A stretch of 64,000 nt of DNA from Brassica napus. Taxonomy: Eukaryota; Streptophyta; Magnoliopsida; Brassicales; Brassicaceae. Both the position numbers and the translations under genes were made by a program. Each line of letters begins with the position of its first letter. Within the stretch, counting starts at the first letter, position 1. The DNA lies in NCBI RefSeq assembly GCF_020379485.1, contig NC_063448.1, positions 43,347,218 to 43,411,217 of the forward strand. Direction: 5' to 3'. Of this stretch, positions 22,825 to 33,105 are shown in pieces. Under the pieces are notes generated by a model that had not been told where the DNA came from, ran no database searches, and saw nothing but the letters and a program-made list of their open reading frames with translations.

Positions 22825-24673
22825 AAGGGTCAAGATGAACCAAATAAAGATGATCCAGATGACGAAAAGGGAACAGAAAAGTATGAGATTTCCACCAACT
22901 ACACCCTTGATGAAAAAGTTATAAGATAAAAGATGTTGATGGAATGTTCTCCTTTTCTGTCCAAAGAGATCGATCATAAAAGTGATGATCCCAATCCAAG
23001 GTCCATTTTGGAATGTTAAAAAGACATGATTGGGAGGAGTGGCAGAAGGCCATTCAAATTGAATTATTCTCCCTGAATAAAAGAAATGTCTTTGGACCTA
23101 TAGTCATAAAGCCTGAGAATATAAATCTTGTTGGGTATAAGTGGGTATTCGTGAGAAAAGTAACACGATATAAAACCTGATTAGTTGCCCAAAGATTTTC
23201 TCAGAGACCGGGAATTGATTTTGAGGAAATGTATTCTCCAGTAATGGATGCAATTATGTTTAGATTTTTGATGAGCCTAATGGCATCTAAAAAATCTAGA
23301 AATGCATCTTATAGACGTTTTGACTACATATTGGATAACGATATATATATGAAACTCCCTGAGGGATTGAAAATGCCAGGGGCATTGAAAGAAAAATCCA
23401 GGGAGATTTGTTCGGTCAAGTTACAGCGATCACTTTACGGATTATAGCAATCCGGACGCTTGTGGTACAATCGCTTAAGTGAATATCTTTTGATAAAGGA
23501 TATGTTAATGATGCGATATGTCCATGCATTTTTATAAAGAAAACGTCATCTGGCTTTGTGATCATTGCTGTATATGTAGATGACCTGAACATAATTGGAA
23601 ATCAAAAGGAGGTTGATGATGCTCGAACTCATATGAAAGAAGAGTTCGAAATGAAAGATCTTGGAAAGACAAAGTTTTGTCTTGGGCTCCAGATAGAGCA
23701 TCTCCGAGAGGGAATATTTGTGCATCAATAAAACTATACAAAAAGGTTATTGAAACACTTTTGTATGAAGAAAGCGACTCCTTTAAGTACTTCAATGGTA
23801 AATTGATCTCTCGATGTTGAAAGAGATGTTTAAAAGATCCTGGTAAGATCTTATATAAATAAGTACTTTGGAGATGCTAATGGTAATAAAGCATATGTGA
23901 GCATATATATCTTGCGAGTTGTATTTGATTAAATATACTTTTAGACACTAATGTCTTTGCAAGATCCTGCTCATTTCCTATTCATGGAAATTAGAACGGC
24001 GTCGAGAATATCCGTTCTCTCCAAGGTATGTTTTAAATTAGGGTTGATGTATTCTAGAAAACCCGAGTTTGGTATGGTTTTGCAGATACATGCTATTTAT
24101 AAAGTCGAACACAAACTGGATATGGTTTTACAATTGGTGAAACCGCGATTACATAGCGTTCCGAGAAACGATCCTAGGTTTCGACTTCTTCAAAGCATGT
24201 CGAGAATATGTGTGACATCGGTCAATAAGTCACCACATATAAGAATTAAGCGGAATAGTCAACGAGAAAGAGCCGACGAAAACATTTGAAGATAATTCGG
24301 CTTGCGTCGCTTAACTCAAATAAGGTTACATTAAGAGTGACAGAACGAAGCATATCCCTCCAAGATTCTTCTCGTACATAAGGGAGCTCGAGAAAAATAA
24401 AAAGGTGGACATCGAATATGTACGGTCATGCGACAATCCGGCAGACTTGTTTACAAAGGTTCTTCCTACTACAACATTCCGAAAACACGTGTATGGTATC
24501 AGAATGCGGTATTTGCTTGACCTGTGAAGAGAAAGCTATGCCCACTATTCCCAGGGGGAGATTACGGCAGTGTACTCTTTTTCCGTCGTCATGGTTTTTA
24601 TCCCAATGGGTTTTTCCATGACTATGTTTTTAACGAGGCACTACGTAATATGAGATGGATAATCAAGGGGGAG

Positions 24674-24963
24674 TGTTAGATAATGATCATCCATCTCATG
24701 AAGACATCTGTTTCATGACTAATATTGTATTTGTCATTGTCACTAGTACACATGTCATTCTGTGTATACTGTTTCATCTCCTATAAATAGGGAGTGTGTA
24801 GACCAAAAATAAGAATGAGTTTTGTACAACATCTCTCTCGTATTACACACACACACAAACCTCTCTCCCACTCTCACATCCCATCTCATCTCTCTTTTAT
24901 TTCTATAAAAGATAATATATAATACCAAATATAAAATCATCTCCCACCTTTTATTATACAACA
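24674..24963 (+). repeat. 3' LTR of the copia element
   Basis: It is 290 bp and carries the same TATAAATAG box. Relative to the 5' LTR it lacks an ATATCCATCTC and a CTCTCACTC-type duplication. It is followed directly by the target duplication ATTCC and by copy 1 of the duplicated segment. Confidence 0.9.
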
Positions 24964-25206
24964 ATTCCCTAATAGCCATGCGGGTTCGGTTCATCCAGTT
25001 AATTTGGTTGGGGTAGTGTGGTTTCTGATAATTCTATTGAGTTTAAACGAGTATTTGTTTTTGGTAATATTTTGTTTAAATTAATTTGGTTAGTTCTAAA
25101 TAAATTCAATTATTTTTTATTTGAAATTTTGGTTAGTTCGGAATTTAGTTAAAACTAAATAAATTTGAAAACCGAACTAATCGAATATTATACCAAACAT
25201 CAATCA

Positions 25207-25550
25207 ATATTATTAAAACTAAAGTACAAATATGAAGTAACCCTTAAAATTACATTTTAATTACACCTAATGCCGTTCTCATTTTTTATTTTACCCAAAA
25301 TTAACTTTACTAAATCAAGTAACAAATATCAGTTTCCTTAAAAAATGTATTTGTTACACCAAATTCCCTAAAATTATGCTTATGTCAATCTTTCATTTCC
25401 TAAAATAAAATATTACATATCATTTTCAAAAAGCTTTTAATGGTGTCAAACATTTAGCCATATAAAATTCTTTGGATTTATGTTCTCCAATTGGTCAAGC
25501 AGTTAATTAAACCAAACGTAGATATATTATTGTTCAGATGAAATCATTTG
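25207..25550 (+). repeat. 344-bp direct repeat, copy 1 (Helitron 5' end)
   Basis: It starts ATATTATTAAAACTAAAG and ends GATGAAATCATTTG. It matches 26801-27144 at equal length without gaps; I count six substitutions. It includes nearly the whole 5' terminal region of the Helitron. Confidence 0.9.
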
Positions 25551-26244
25551 CATACTTTCTTTCAATCCATCTGAGCGCTTTGTTCCTAGCATGTTGGCAT
25601 TGCGGCCTACTAACACTGAGCTTCCACTTCTCCATAACCAACTCCTCAATCTTCATGGGCATGAAATACTCTGGCTTTTCTCTGATCTTGTAAACAAACA
25701 AGCGAGCTATTTGTGGAACTTTGAGCATCTCACAAGTACCCGTAGGAACACAGGTATGATCCTTCTTCAATATCTTCACCTGCCATTTGTTGGGATACTT
25801 TGCTGAGGATGAGCAGTAAATGCGCCAAGAGCAACCTTTGCCTTCACCTACAAAGGCAATCTTTGTCTTGTCATATCTATTTTGCTTGATGTTCAGACCC
25901 GTTTTCAGAGCATAGTCGAGCACTGCTTCCTTAAATGCAATTCCACTGATGAACACTTGCCCTACATACAACTCCCCATTGCCTCTCCTAATATCATTGC
26001 GCCGCCTGTAGATAGTCCTTTGAAGTTCTTCCCCCTCTTCATCTTCATCATCTTCTGTCTCTGGATACAAGTTATGCTTCACTTAAGGTTCATCAACAAA
26101 GTTGAAAGCTTCTTTCTCAATGTTGTAGTCGTTGCGCTCTCTGCGATCTTCTCCATCGGAGTCAACATCAGGAGAATCGGTAATCCCTGGGTCGAAATCA
26201 GGTACATCATTCCACTCAACATTCACGTTAGTCCATGATTCCAT
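25534..26244 (-). pseudogene. N-terminal part of a MuDR-type (MULE-derived) protein
   Basis: The ATG at 26244-26242 follows an acceptor (TTTTGCAG) and starts MESWTNVNVEWNDVPDFD. The frame has a TAA at 26083-26085, then continues with VKHNLYPETEDDEDEEGEE. The plant MuDR N-terminal zinc/DNA-binding region follows (YVGQVFISGIAFKEAVLDYA, GCSWRIYCSSSAKYPNKWQV, KKDHTCVPTGTCEMLKVPQI). It stops at 25534 where the 344-bp repeat begins, so the DDE catalytic domain and SWIM finger are absent. GA-rich leader sequence upstream (26290-26470) looks like its own 5'UTR/promoter. It sits antisense inside the Helitron, as captured genes often do. Confidence 0.8.
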
Positions 26245-26800
26245 TCTCGATTCCTGCAAAACAGAGAAACACAGCGTCAGTACCAGAAAGAGAGATAGAC
26301 AAAGAGACAATACAATAACGAGAGAGAGATAGAGAGAAAGCGAGAGAGAGATAGAGAGTTAGAGATAGAATTCTCGAAATTACTTCAGAGAGAACAATCA
26401 GAGGAGCAACGAGGCGGAGGAGGAAGAGCAGCGACGTTCTTTGCGAGAGAGAAACAAAAGATTTATGTTTTCGGGTCTTGGGTCGGTTTATTAGTTCCAA
26501 TTGGTATTAGGTTGATTTAATCTGGTTTATATCTCTAATCGGGTCGTAAGCGGGTCGTTTTTGGTTTACCTAAGTTAGCCATTGGTTAACTTTATGTTTT
26601 GGGAACACTAACCAACTTAAAACCGCTATTTGTCGGTATTAGTCCGTTTTTCAAAGTTTGTGTGGAAACGGGTTTCGAACTTTCATATTGTGTGGAAATA
26701 GGTTGTTATACTTATAAAGTAGGCAATTGGGACGAAGGTGAAAGATTGTGTACATTTATTACTATGTGATAGTTATGGTGGGGAAATACGTCGTCTTCCC

Positions 26801-27144
26801 ATATTATTAAAACTAAAGTACAAATATGAAGTAACCCTTAAATTTACATTTTAATTACATCTAATGCCATTTTCATTTTTTATTTTACCCAAAATTAACT
26901 TTACTAAATCAAGTAACAAATATCAGTTTCCTTAAAAAATGTATTTGTTACACCAAATTCCCTAAAATTATGTTTATGTCAATCTTTCATTTCCTAAAAT
27001 AAAATATTACATATCATTTTCAAAAAGCTTTTAATGGTGTCAAACATTTAGCCATATAAAATTCTTTGGATTTATGTTCTCCAATTGGTCAAGCGGTTAA
27101 TTAAACCAAACGTAGATATATTATTGTTCAGATGAAATCATTTG
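26801..27144 (+). repeat. 344-bp direct repeat, copy 2
   Basis: This is the second copy of the Helitron 5' terminal segment, here preceded by GTCGTCTTCCC instead of the TCAATCA end. Together with copy 1 it brackets the 1.25 kb interval that holds the captured MuDR fragment. Confidence 0.9.
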
Positions 27145-27769
27145 AAATGTGTTTTAACTTTTAGCCATATTTTCCACTTTGCATAGATGTTTAAAAAAAA
27201 ACTTAGCATATGTACTGATAATTTCACAGTTATATCTTACTGTTGTTTATAGATTCATACATCATACATCTATTATTATTTATATAGTTAACAGGTTCAT
27301 GCGTAAATTTGATTCATGCATAAACTTGAGGTCATTGAAAATAGATCATTAAACCATACATTTTTAGTAAAAATACATGTATATTTAATTATATAATTAT
27401 CAACCACTGTATGTACACTGTTTTGATACATCATACAAGTGTCAGTATTGATATTTATATACTATTGTTGAAAAAATTACACAGTCTCTGAGATATCAAT
27501 TACGTGAAAAGACACACTTCGCTTTCTACACACTTCTTTCCATTAGAATGACTAACTTACCCCTTAACTTATTCTGAAACATAACGTGCGGCTACAAAAA
27601 TTCTCTTTACTCTCTCTTGGATGAATCTGAAACCTAGTGACTCCCACCTAAACTATCTACATCGAATCTCTAATCTTTTCTCTTCCACTCTTTTGGCCCT
27701 GTTTTTATTTTCTCCAATTTTTCTTTTCACCATCAATTGATTAATATTAAAATAAGAGAAGCAATTTTA

Positions 27770-28500
27770 GTTGACGATGGTGGTGGAGGAGGCGGAGGCT
27801 GTGGCGGCGGTAGCGGAGACTGTGGTGGAGGTGGAGGTGGTTATGGAGGAGGCAGCGGAGGCCGTGGCGGCGGCAGTGGAGGCCTTGGTGGAGGTAGCGG
27901 TGTTTTCTGATTCAATTGCAAAATTTTGTCTTTCTAATTCAGGTGCTTATGAGTTGAAGAAAGTTTGTTTCAAATATAAAAAAAATAGAGGATTTGGGCT
28001 TAATTGTATTTTTTTTTTATTACAGAACTTTAGTTCTACTTAGCTCATGTGTCTAATGAAACGGATCTCAAAATATGTCTTTTAAAAGTAGTGGATACGA
28101 AGATGGTAGATATGGTGGTGGTAGAGATGGTTACTCGTGAGGAGAAGATGGTGGTGGATACAGTGGAGGTGGAAGACAGGAGAGAGAGAGTGATATATGG
28201 AGGTGGAAGTGGCGGTGGATACCGGAGTGAAGGTTGCAGTGGCTATGGATACAGTGGTGGTGACAGTGAGGGCGATGGATACTAGAGTGGAAGTTGTGGT
28301 GGTTACGGATTTTGATGGAGATGGTTACTCGAGAGGAGATGGTGGTAAATACGGTGGAGGTGATAGATGGAAGAGTGGGTGATACGGAGGTTGCGGTGGT
28401 GGAGATGGTTACTCGACAGGAGGAGATGGTGGTAAATACGGTGGGGGTGAAAGATGGAAGAGTGGGTGATACGGAGGTTGCGGTGACTGTGGTTACAGTC
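27770..28500 (+). pseudogene. Glycine-rich protein gene fragment inside the Helitron
   Basis: From 27770 a frame encodes an almost pure Gly/Cys/Ser stretch (GGGGGGGCGGGSGDCGGGGG) that ends at a TGA near 27910. From 28079 a second block reads SFKSSGYEDGRYGGGRDGYS then a TGA, with repeated units of about 84 bp (DGYSRGDGGKYGGGDRWKSG type) at 28318-28402 and 28403-28490. It resembles the C-terminal region of plant glycine-rich RNA-binding or cold-shock proteins, but no RNA-binding domain is present, so the source gene is not named. Several in-frame stops make it a fragment. Confidence 0.55.
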
Positions 28501-29710
28501 ATTTATAATGTGGAGTATATAACACATTCTCTCTCTTTGATTCTTAACTTTATTCATGTCTTTTAGTTATTGTAAGGATATTTGCGTCTCAAAATTTTGT
28601 GTTCACACAATAAGTGTCTCACCACATGTCTTATTGTAAGCAAAAGTCAAAATGTGTGGTAAAAACACTAAAAGTTCATTTATGATGCAATAACTAAATA
28701 TTTTCAATTAAAATATAAATAATATCAATTTACACTAGATTTAACGGAAAATTTGGATATAAATAATAAATAATCTAGATCAATGTTTTATGTATCATGA
28801 TAATACTGATTTATACTTCAAACAAAAAAAAACTAAATTATTCCACCAAATTAGCATATACAATAAATAAGTGAATAAAATATTAAAAATATCTCAATAA
28901 TATTTTTTTCCAAAAACAAATAATATAAAATATTTTTTTAATTATTTTCAGTAAATAAATAAAAGTTTGATTTTTAAATAAACAAAATCTTCATATTTTA
29001 TCATTTAATTTTTGATTATTACTCATAATTTTCTTTTATTTTAAGACTTCAAATTAATTACTGTTTGTGTGTGTGTTGCAAATGTTAAAATGATTTGGTA
29101 TATAAAACAAATTGTGATCCATATAAAAGTGAATAATATAGTATATGACTTCTCTATGAAATATTTGAATTTCTTTAAAATATAGATGCATTTAATCTAT
29201 ACAAACATATTAAATAGTATGTTTTACAAATAATCACACTAGACAAATAGATTATTTTTCAAAATGTTATCAAATGATAAATGGTTTGTATAACATATCA
29301 TTTTGCTTAATTGAATATCCAAAAGACACATGAACAACCAACACAATGTAGAGACAATTAAAACTTAAATCAATCTTAAATTTTGATTATAAAAATTTAA
29401 AAACATCTGTACGGATGCACGGATTAAAGTCTAGTGAACTTTAAAAAATATGCCAAACTGAACCAAATTCATCATCAAAGATTTTAAGCAAAAAATTAGA
29501 TTTTGATTCGTACATCCACACAGCTGTTTTTTCATTTTTGTAATATATAACATTTATAGCTGATCGGTATTTTTTTATTGTTTATATATATATATATGTT
29601 TGTTATCTATATTGTGGTCGGATGTTAAATAAATAAAGCGATATGTTACATAAATTATTTATCTTTTTTTTTTTTTTTTTTTTGTAACACCATAAATTAT
29701 TTATCTTAAA

Positions 29711-30331
29711 CCTTGATTTTATGCTTGGAAGGAAGAGAACAGCTTCTTCCCTCGTTTATCTTAAACCTCCACCCAATCCACTCCTTGCTCGGTCCAATTC
29801 GGTTCAAATTCTCGGTTTACTCTAACCAAACCAAATTGAAGTGATAAATTCATCCCCTAATAGCCATGCGGGTTCGGTTCTTCCAGTTAATTTGGTTGGG
29901 GTAGTTTGGTTTCTGATAATTCTATTGAATTTAAACGAGTATTTGTTTTTGGTAATATTTAGTTTAAATTAATTTTGGTTAGTTCAAATAAATTCAATTA
30001 TTTTTTATTTGAAATTTTAATTAGTTCGGAATTTGGTTAAAACTAAAATAAATTTGAAAACAGAACTAATAGAATATCATACCAACATGAATTTTAAAAA
30101 AATGTGCCAAACTGAACCAAATTCATAATCAAAGAATTTAAACTAAAAACTAGATTTTGACTCGTATATCCACACAACTGTTTTTCATTTTTGTAATACA
30201 TAACATTCATAACTGATCGGAGTTTTTTTTATTGTTTGTATATATATATATATATATATATATATGTTTGTTATCTATGTTGTGGTTGGATGTTAAATAA
30301 ATAAAGTGATATATTACATAAATTATTTGTC
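29711..30331 (+). repeat. Copy 2 of the ~600 bp duplication (uninterrupted)
   Basis: It is contiguous sequence matching the three pieces of copy 1 in order, and serves as a natural empty site for both the copia element and the Helitron. It contains a (TA)n run at 30239-30265 that is longer than in copy 1. Confidence 0.85.
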
Positions 30332-30358
30332 ATTTACTTATGTTTTACTATATGAACT

Positions 30359-30390
30359 ACTAAGGGAAAATCCGCGCTTCGCGCGGGATC
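30359..30390 (-). mobile_element. Probable Helitron 3' terminus, minus orientation
   Basis: Read on the minus strand, a stem CCGCGC/GCGCGG with a 3-base loop (30372-30386) is followed by ATTTTCCC and CTTAG, one base off the canonical CTAG. This is the usual layout of Brassicaceae Helitron 3' ends. The element body would run to the right, but no matching TC-type 5' end was found before the LINE at 31.0 kb. Confidence 0.5.
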
Positions 30391-31051
30391 TTGATAGTTT
30401 GTCAAATATAATTTTGAAGTTTGTTTCTAAATTTATTGTATTATGTTCTTCTTTGGTTCGGAACAGTTTTGCATGATTTTTGCGCGATTGGTGTAATTGC
30501 ATATTGCATACTTCCAAACCGTATATACAACTATTAACTTTTAATGCTTAACTTGTAATCCGACTTTGGTATTTGTTAAATTCAGTTAATTTTGATTTTG
30601 AAATTGTACTCCCTGACTACGAGCTAACATATTTTGCTGTAGTTATGAAAATAAACTTTATCATTTACTTCTAGTAGTAACATTTGCCATACCATTTTTG
30701 CTTAAATTATGAAAAAAACTTCATCTTTGATCTGTATTATTAACATGTGTATACCGGTCTTCAAAGTTGCACCAATGGCATATATCTGTTTCTCTTATAC
30801 TTTTATAATTTGTCAAATAACATTTCAATTTGGTTATTATATTTTTATAATTTGTCAAATAACATTGAAGTTTAGTGAACTCCATGCATGAAATGATGTA
30901 TGGATGCGATTCTAATTCTAGCAGTTGTTCGTTCTTGTTTTATTTTGTTTCTATCCAACATTAGTTTTTTTTTTGTCAAACGAAAAACCATTAAAACTCG
31001 AAAGAATCTCTCTGAAAATACAAACCATAAAACATATTTTGATGCCGTAGG
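30391..31051. other. AT-rich DNA, probably body of the minus-strand Helitron
   Basis: No convincing ORF is present. An ATAATTTGTCAAATAACATT motif is repeated at 30807-30826 and 30846-30865. A T-run followed by GTCAAACGAAAAACC near 30966-30990 may be the start of the LINE leader or an older poly(T) tract. Confidence 0.4.
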
Positions 31052-33103
31052 ATGCAACTTTTAGTGGTAGGTTTCGAAACAATGGAACAGAAAACCAACA
31101 TGGCTAACCCATGGTTAACTGTTGCTCTCGCTTCCCCTCTGAATCCAACAGCTCCGGCCGGCAATCTCAGCCGTCCTCCTCCCCTCCCTGACCCTCCTGA
31201 TCCTGATCTATTCCCTCCTCTCTCTTCCTCACGCTCTGCTCCTTCTAAGGCCTCTCGCCGTCTCTCCCATACTGCTCCCTCTACCTCTGCTTCTACTGTT
31301 TACCTTCCTTCCTCCACCCCCATTACTACAGATCTGGCCCGTCCGCCACCGGCTCTGTCAAATACTACCTCCCCACTACCCATCTCTTCTACTGCTCAGT
31401 TGTTAGCATATTACACTGTTACTCTTCCCAGCGCATCAAACCCTAACCCCTTTTCGCCACCTGCTCACCCTGTCTCCTCCTTGCCTACTCAACCCCCATC
31501 TACTCATAACCCTGGAATCCTTCCTTCCCCATATCCAATCTTTTCCTCCGCTACCCCGTTTCCTCCTGTTACCGACAACACTGTTCCCTTTAATACTATT
31601 CCAAATCCCTCCCACCAGACTGCTCCCCCTAAAACTTCTATTTCTTGGGTTTCAAAAGCAAAACCCACCACTGACAGAACCTTGAAAAGGCTGTCTCCCC
31701 AAACTTTTTCCCCCGAAGGTGTTCCAAGAGTCACCATCCCAGATGAGGTATATCGCAAAGGAGCAGAACTCCACAAAGACTTTATAGTCTGTAGGTTCTT
31801 TGGAAGGGTTCCTGCTTACAGCCTCATCCAAAACGTTTTCAATTATATGTGGGGAAAAGGTAAACATTTGGAAATTCATATGATTCCAAACAAGAAGTCT
31901 GTGCTTGTGCGCCTGCCCAATGACTTTATCAGAGAAAAAGTGCTCCTAAAACGTCTATGGTATGTTGACACTGCAATGTTTCATGCATCAAGATGGTCGG
32001 AGTTCTCTGACGACTACACTCCCTCGCTCAAGAGAATCCAGCTGTGGGCGCATCTTAAGGGTGTTCCTTGCGATCTCATTTATGATGAAGGCCTGAGTCA
32101 CATTGCTGGGCAGATTGGTGACCCGAAGGAAACTGATGACTGGACTTTAAATCTTTCCAGCATAAGTGTTGCTCATGTTAAAGTTGAGATTGATACTACA
32201 ATCCCTCTCCCAAAGATCGTGGAAGTAGGTCGATCGGATGGCACCTTTGTAAGCGTTGAAGTGGAATATCCCTGGGTCCCGCCTATATGCGCCCACTGCA
32301 AGGAGATTGGGCACATTCAAAGGAACTGTTTCCTCCTCCCTCCACCTACCCCTGCTCCAGCTAACAATCTAAATAATCCTCCAGCTTCAGCAAAGAAACC
32401 CCCTTTTGCAGGTCTCTCCACCTGTTACTCATGTAACACTGTTGGTCACCTCATGCGAAACTGTCCTAAAGGGCCTAAGGGTCCAAATGACTGGATCAAG
32501 GTCTCCCATAAAAAGAAATCTGTCCCCCAAACCTCTGAAACACCCATCACCCGAGACTCTACTATGCCCCCAACTTCTTCTGATAACCCCCTCCATACTG
32601 AAGCCCCCATTACCATTTTATCGCCAGAGAAAGAACCTCTCTCCCAAATGGAGATTGATCCTGCTTTTGCGGGAAAATTAATCTCCCCTTTATCCACTCA
32701 AAAACCTCAACTCCTGGAAAATGTTTCCGAGCAGAATGCTGACCCTGCTGGCACTTTTGTCCTTGGTTTGGCTGCAGTTTTCAAAGACCGCCCCATCATA
32801 ACTTCAAACTCGTTCTCAGCCCTTCCCCCTTCAGACAATCATACTGCCACCAACCCATTCACCCTCCCGAAACCTTTAACCTCCGCTGACCTTTCCAAGC
32901 CTCCTGATGCGATCCCTGAACCATCTGAACCTTCTGTAGTAAACCAGTCTCTTACCCCTACCCCTCCTTTCACGGTGATATCTCCTCAGCATCATACTGA
33001 CCCTTTTGTTTTTGGCTCTATCCCCCAACCTTTTGAGGCCTCTACCCCCTCTACTTTAGCTCCCATCCCTTCTCCTACACAGGAGGAGGAACCCTCTATC
33101 TAA
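31052..33103 (+). CDS. LINE ORF1 protein (DUF4283 domain, two CCHC zinc knuckles)
   Basis: It has 683 codons with no interruption; the in-frame ATG at 31082 (MEQKTNMANPWLTVALASPL) is an alternative and perhaps better start. About 200 residues of Pro/Ser/Thr-rich sequence come first. A DUF4283-type domain follows (about residues 220-405: VYRKGAELHKDFIVCRFFGR, IQLWAHLKGVPCDLIYDEGL, GDPKETDDWTLNLSSISVAH). Then come two knuckles, CAHCKEIGHIQRNC and CYSCNTVGHLMRNC, and a second Pro-rich tail. Such proteins coat LINE RNA and aid reverse transcription. Its stop lies two bases before the ORF2 ATG, suggesting reinitiation. Confidence 0.9.
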   Translation: MQLLVVGFETMEQKTNMANPWLTVALASPLNPTAPAGNLSRPPPLPDPPDPDLFPPLSSSRSAPSKASRRLSHTAPSTSASTVYLPSSTPITTDLARPPPALSNTTSPLPISSTAQLLAYYTVTLPSASNPNPFSPPAHPVSSLPTQPPSTHNPGILPSPYPIFSSATPFPPVTDNTVPFNTIPNPSHQTAPPKTSISWVSKAKPTTDRTLKRLSPQTFSPEGVPRVTIPDEVYRKGAELHKDFIVCRFFGRVPAYSLIQNVFNYMWGKGKHLEIHMIPNKKSVLVRLPNDFIREKVLLKRLWYVDTAMFHASRWSEFSDDYTPSLKRIQLWAHLKGVPCDLIYDEGLSHIAGQIGDPKETDDWTLNLSSISVAHVKVEIDTTIPLPKIVEVGRSDGTFVSVEVEYPWVPPICAHCKEIGHIQRNCFLLPPPTPAPANNLNNPPASAKKPPFAGLSTCYSCNTVGHLMRNCPKGPKGPNDWIKVSHKKKSVPQTSETPITRDSTMPPTSSDNPLHTEAPITILSPEKEPLSQMEIDPAFAGKLISPLSTQKPQLLENVSEQNADPAGTFVLGLAAVFKDRPIITSNSFSALPPSDNHTATNPFTLPKPLTSADLSKPPDAIPEPSEPSVVNQSLTPTPPFTVISPQHHTDPFVFGSIPQPFEASTPSTLAPIPSPTQEEEPSI

Positions 33104-33105
33104 TC

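Larger units (their letters stand above)
19227..24963 (+). mobile_element. Copia-type LTR retrotransposon, full-length but decayed inside
   Basis: It is bounded by LTRs that start TGTTAG and end ACAACA, and flanked by the 5-bp duplication ATTCC (19222-19226 and 24964-24968). The 3' LTR is preceded by the polypurine tract AAGGGGGAG. In the plus strand, in copia order, are: gag remnants (20049-20700) with a degraded CCHC knuckle near 20584; integrase/linker remnants; reverse transcriptase pieces (23040-23800, with AVYVDDLNIIGN carrying the catalytic YVDD); and RNase H with the terminal DNPADLFTKVLPTTTF (about 24433). The coding part has many stops and frameshifts. The uninterrupted copy 2 of the flanking segment confirms both ends. 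Confidence 0.92.
25200..29434 (+). mobile_element. Non-autonomous Helitron carrying captured gene pieces
   Basis: The 5' end reads TCAATCAATATTATTAAAAC. The 3' end is CTAG at 29431-29434, with a hairpin (ATCTGTACGGATGCACGGAT, 29405-29424) ten bases before it. The left flank is A (25199) and the right flank T (29435), the AT target typical of Helitrons. Joining the flanks reproduces copy 2 of the duplicated segment (ACCAACATGAATTTTAAAAA in copy 2 against ACCAAACA/TGAACTTTAAAAA here), so both ends are fixed to the base. It has no Rep/helicase gene. Contents are a MuDR-type gene fragment (minus), a duplicated 344-bp end segment, a glycine-rich gene fragment, and AT-rich filler at 28510-29400. 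Confidence 0.9.
19083..29663 (+). repeat. Copy 1 of a ~600 bp head-to-tail duplication, split by two transposons
   Basis: Three pieces, 19083-19226, 24969-25199 and 29435-29663, line up in order with the uninterrupted copy 2 at 29711-30331. The first piece starts CCTTGATTTTATGCTTGGAA in both copies. The first gap is filled by a copia element with a 5-bp target duplication, the second by a Helitron with no duplication. The segment itself is non-coding. Confidence 0.85.

Noticed and set aside
28131..28557. His/Thr-rich minus-strand ORFs (123 and 84 codons)
   Set aside because: They are antisense readings of the glycine-rich repeats.
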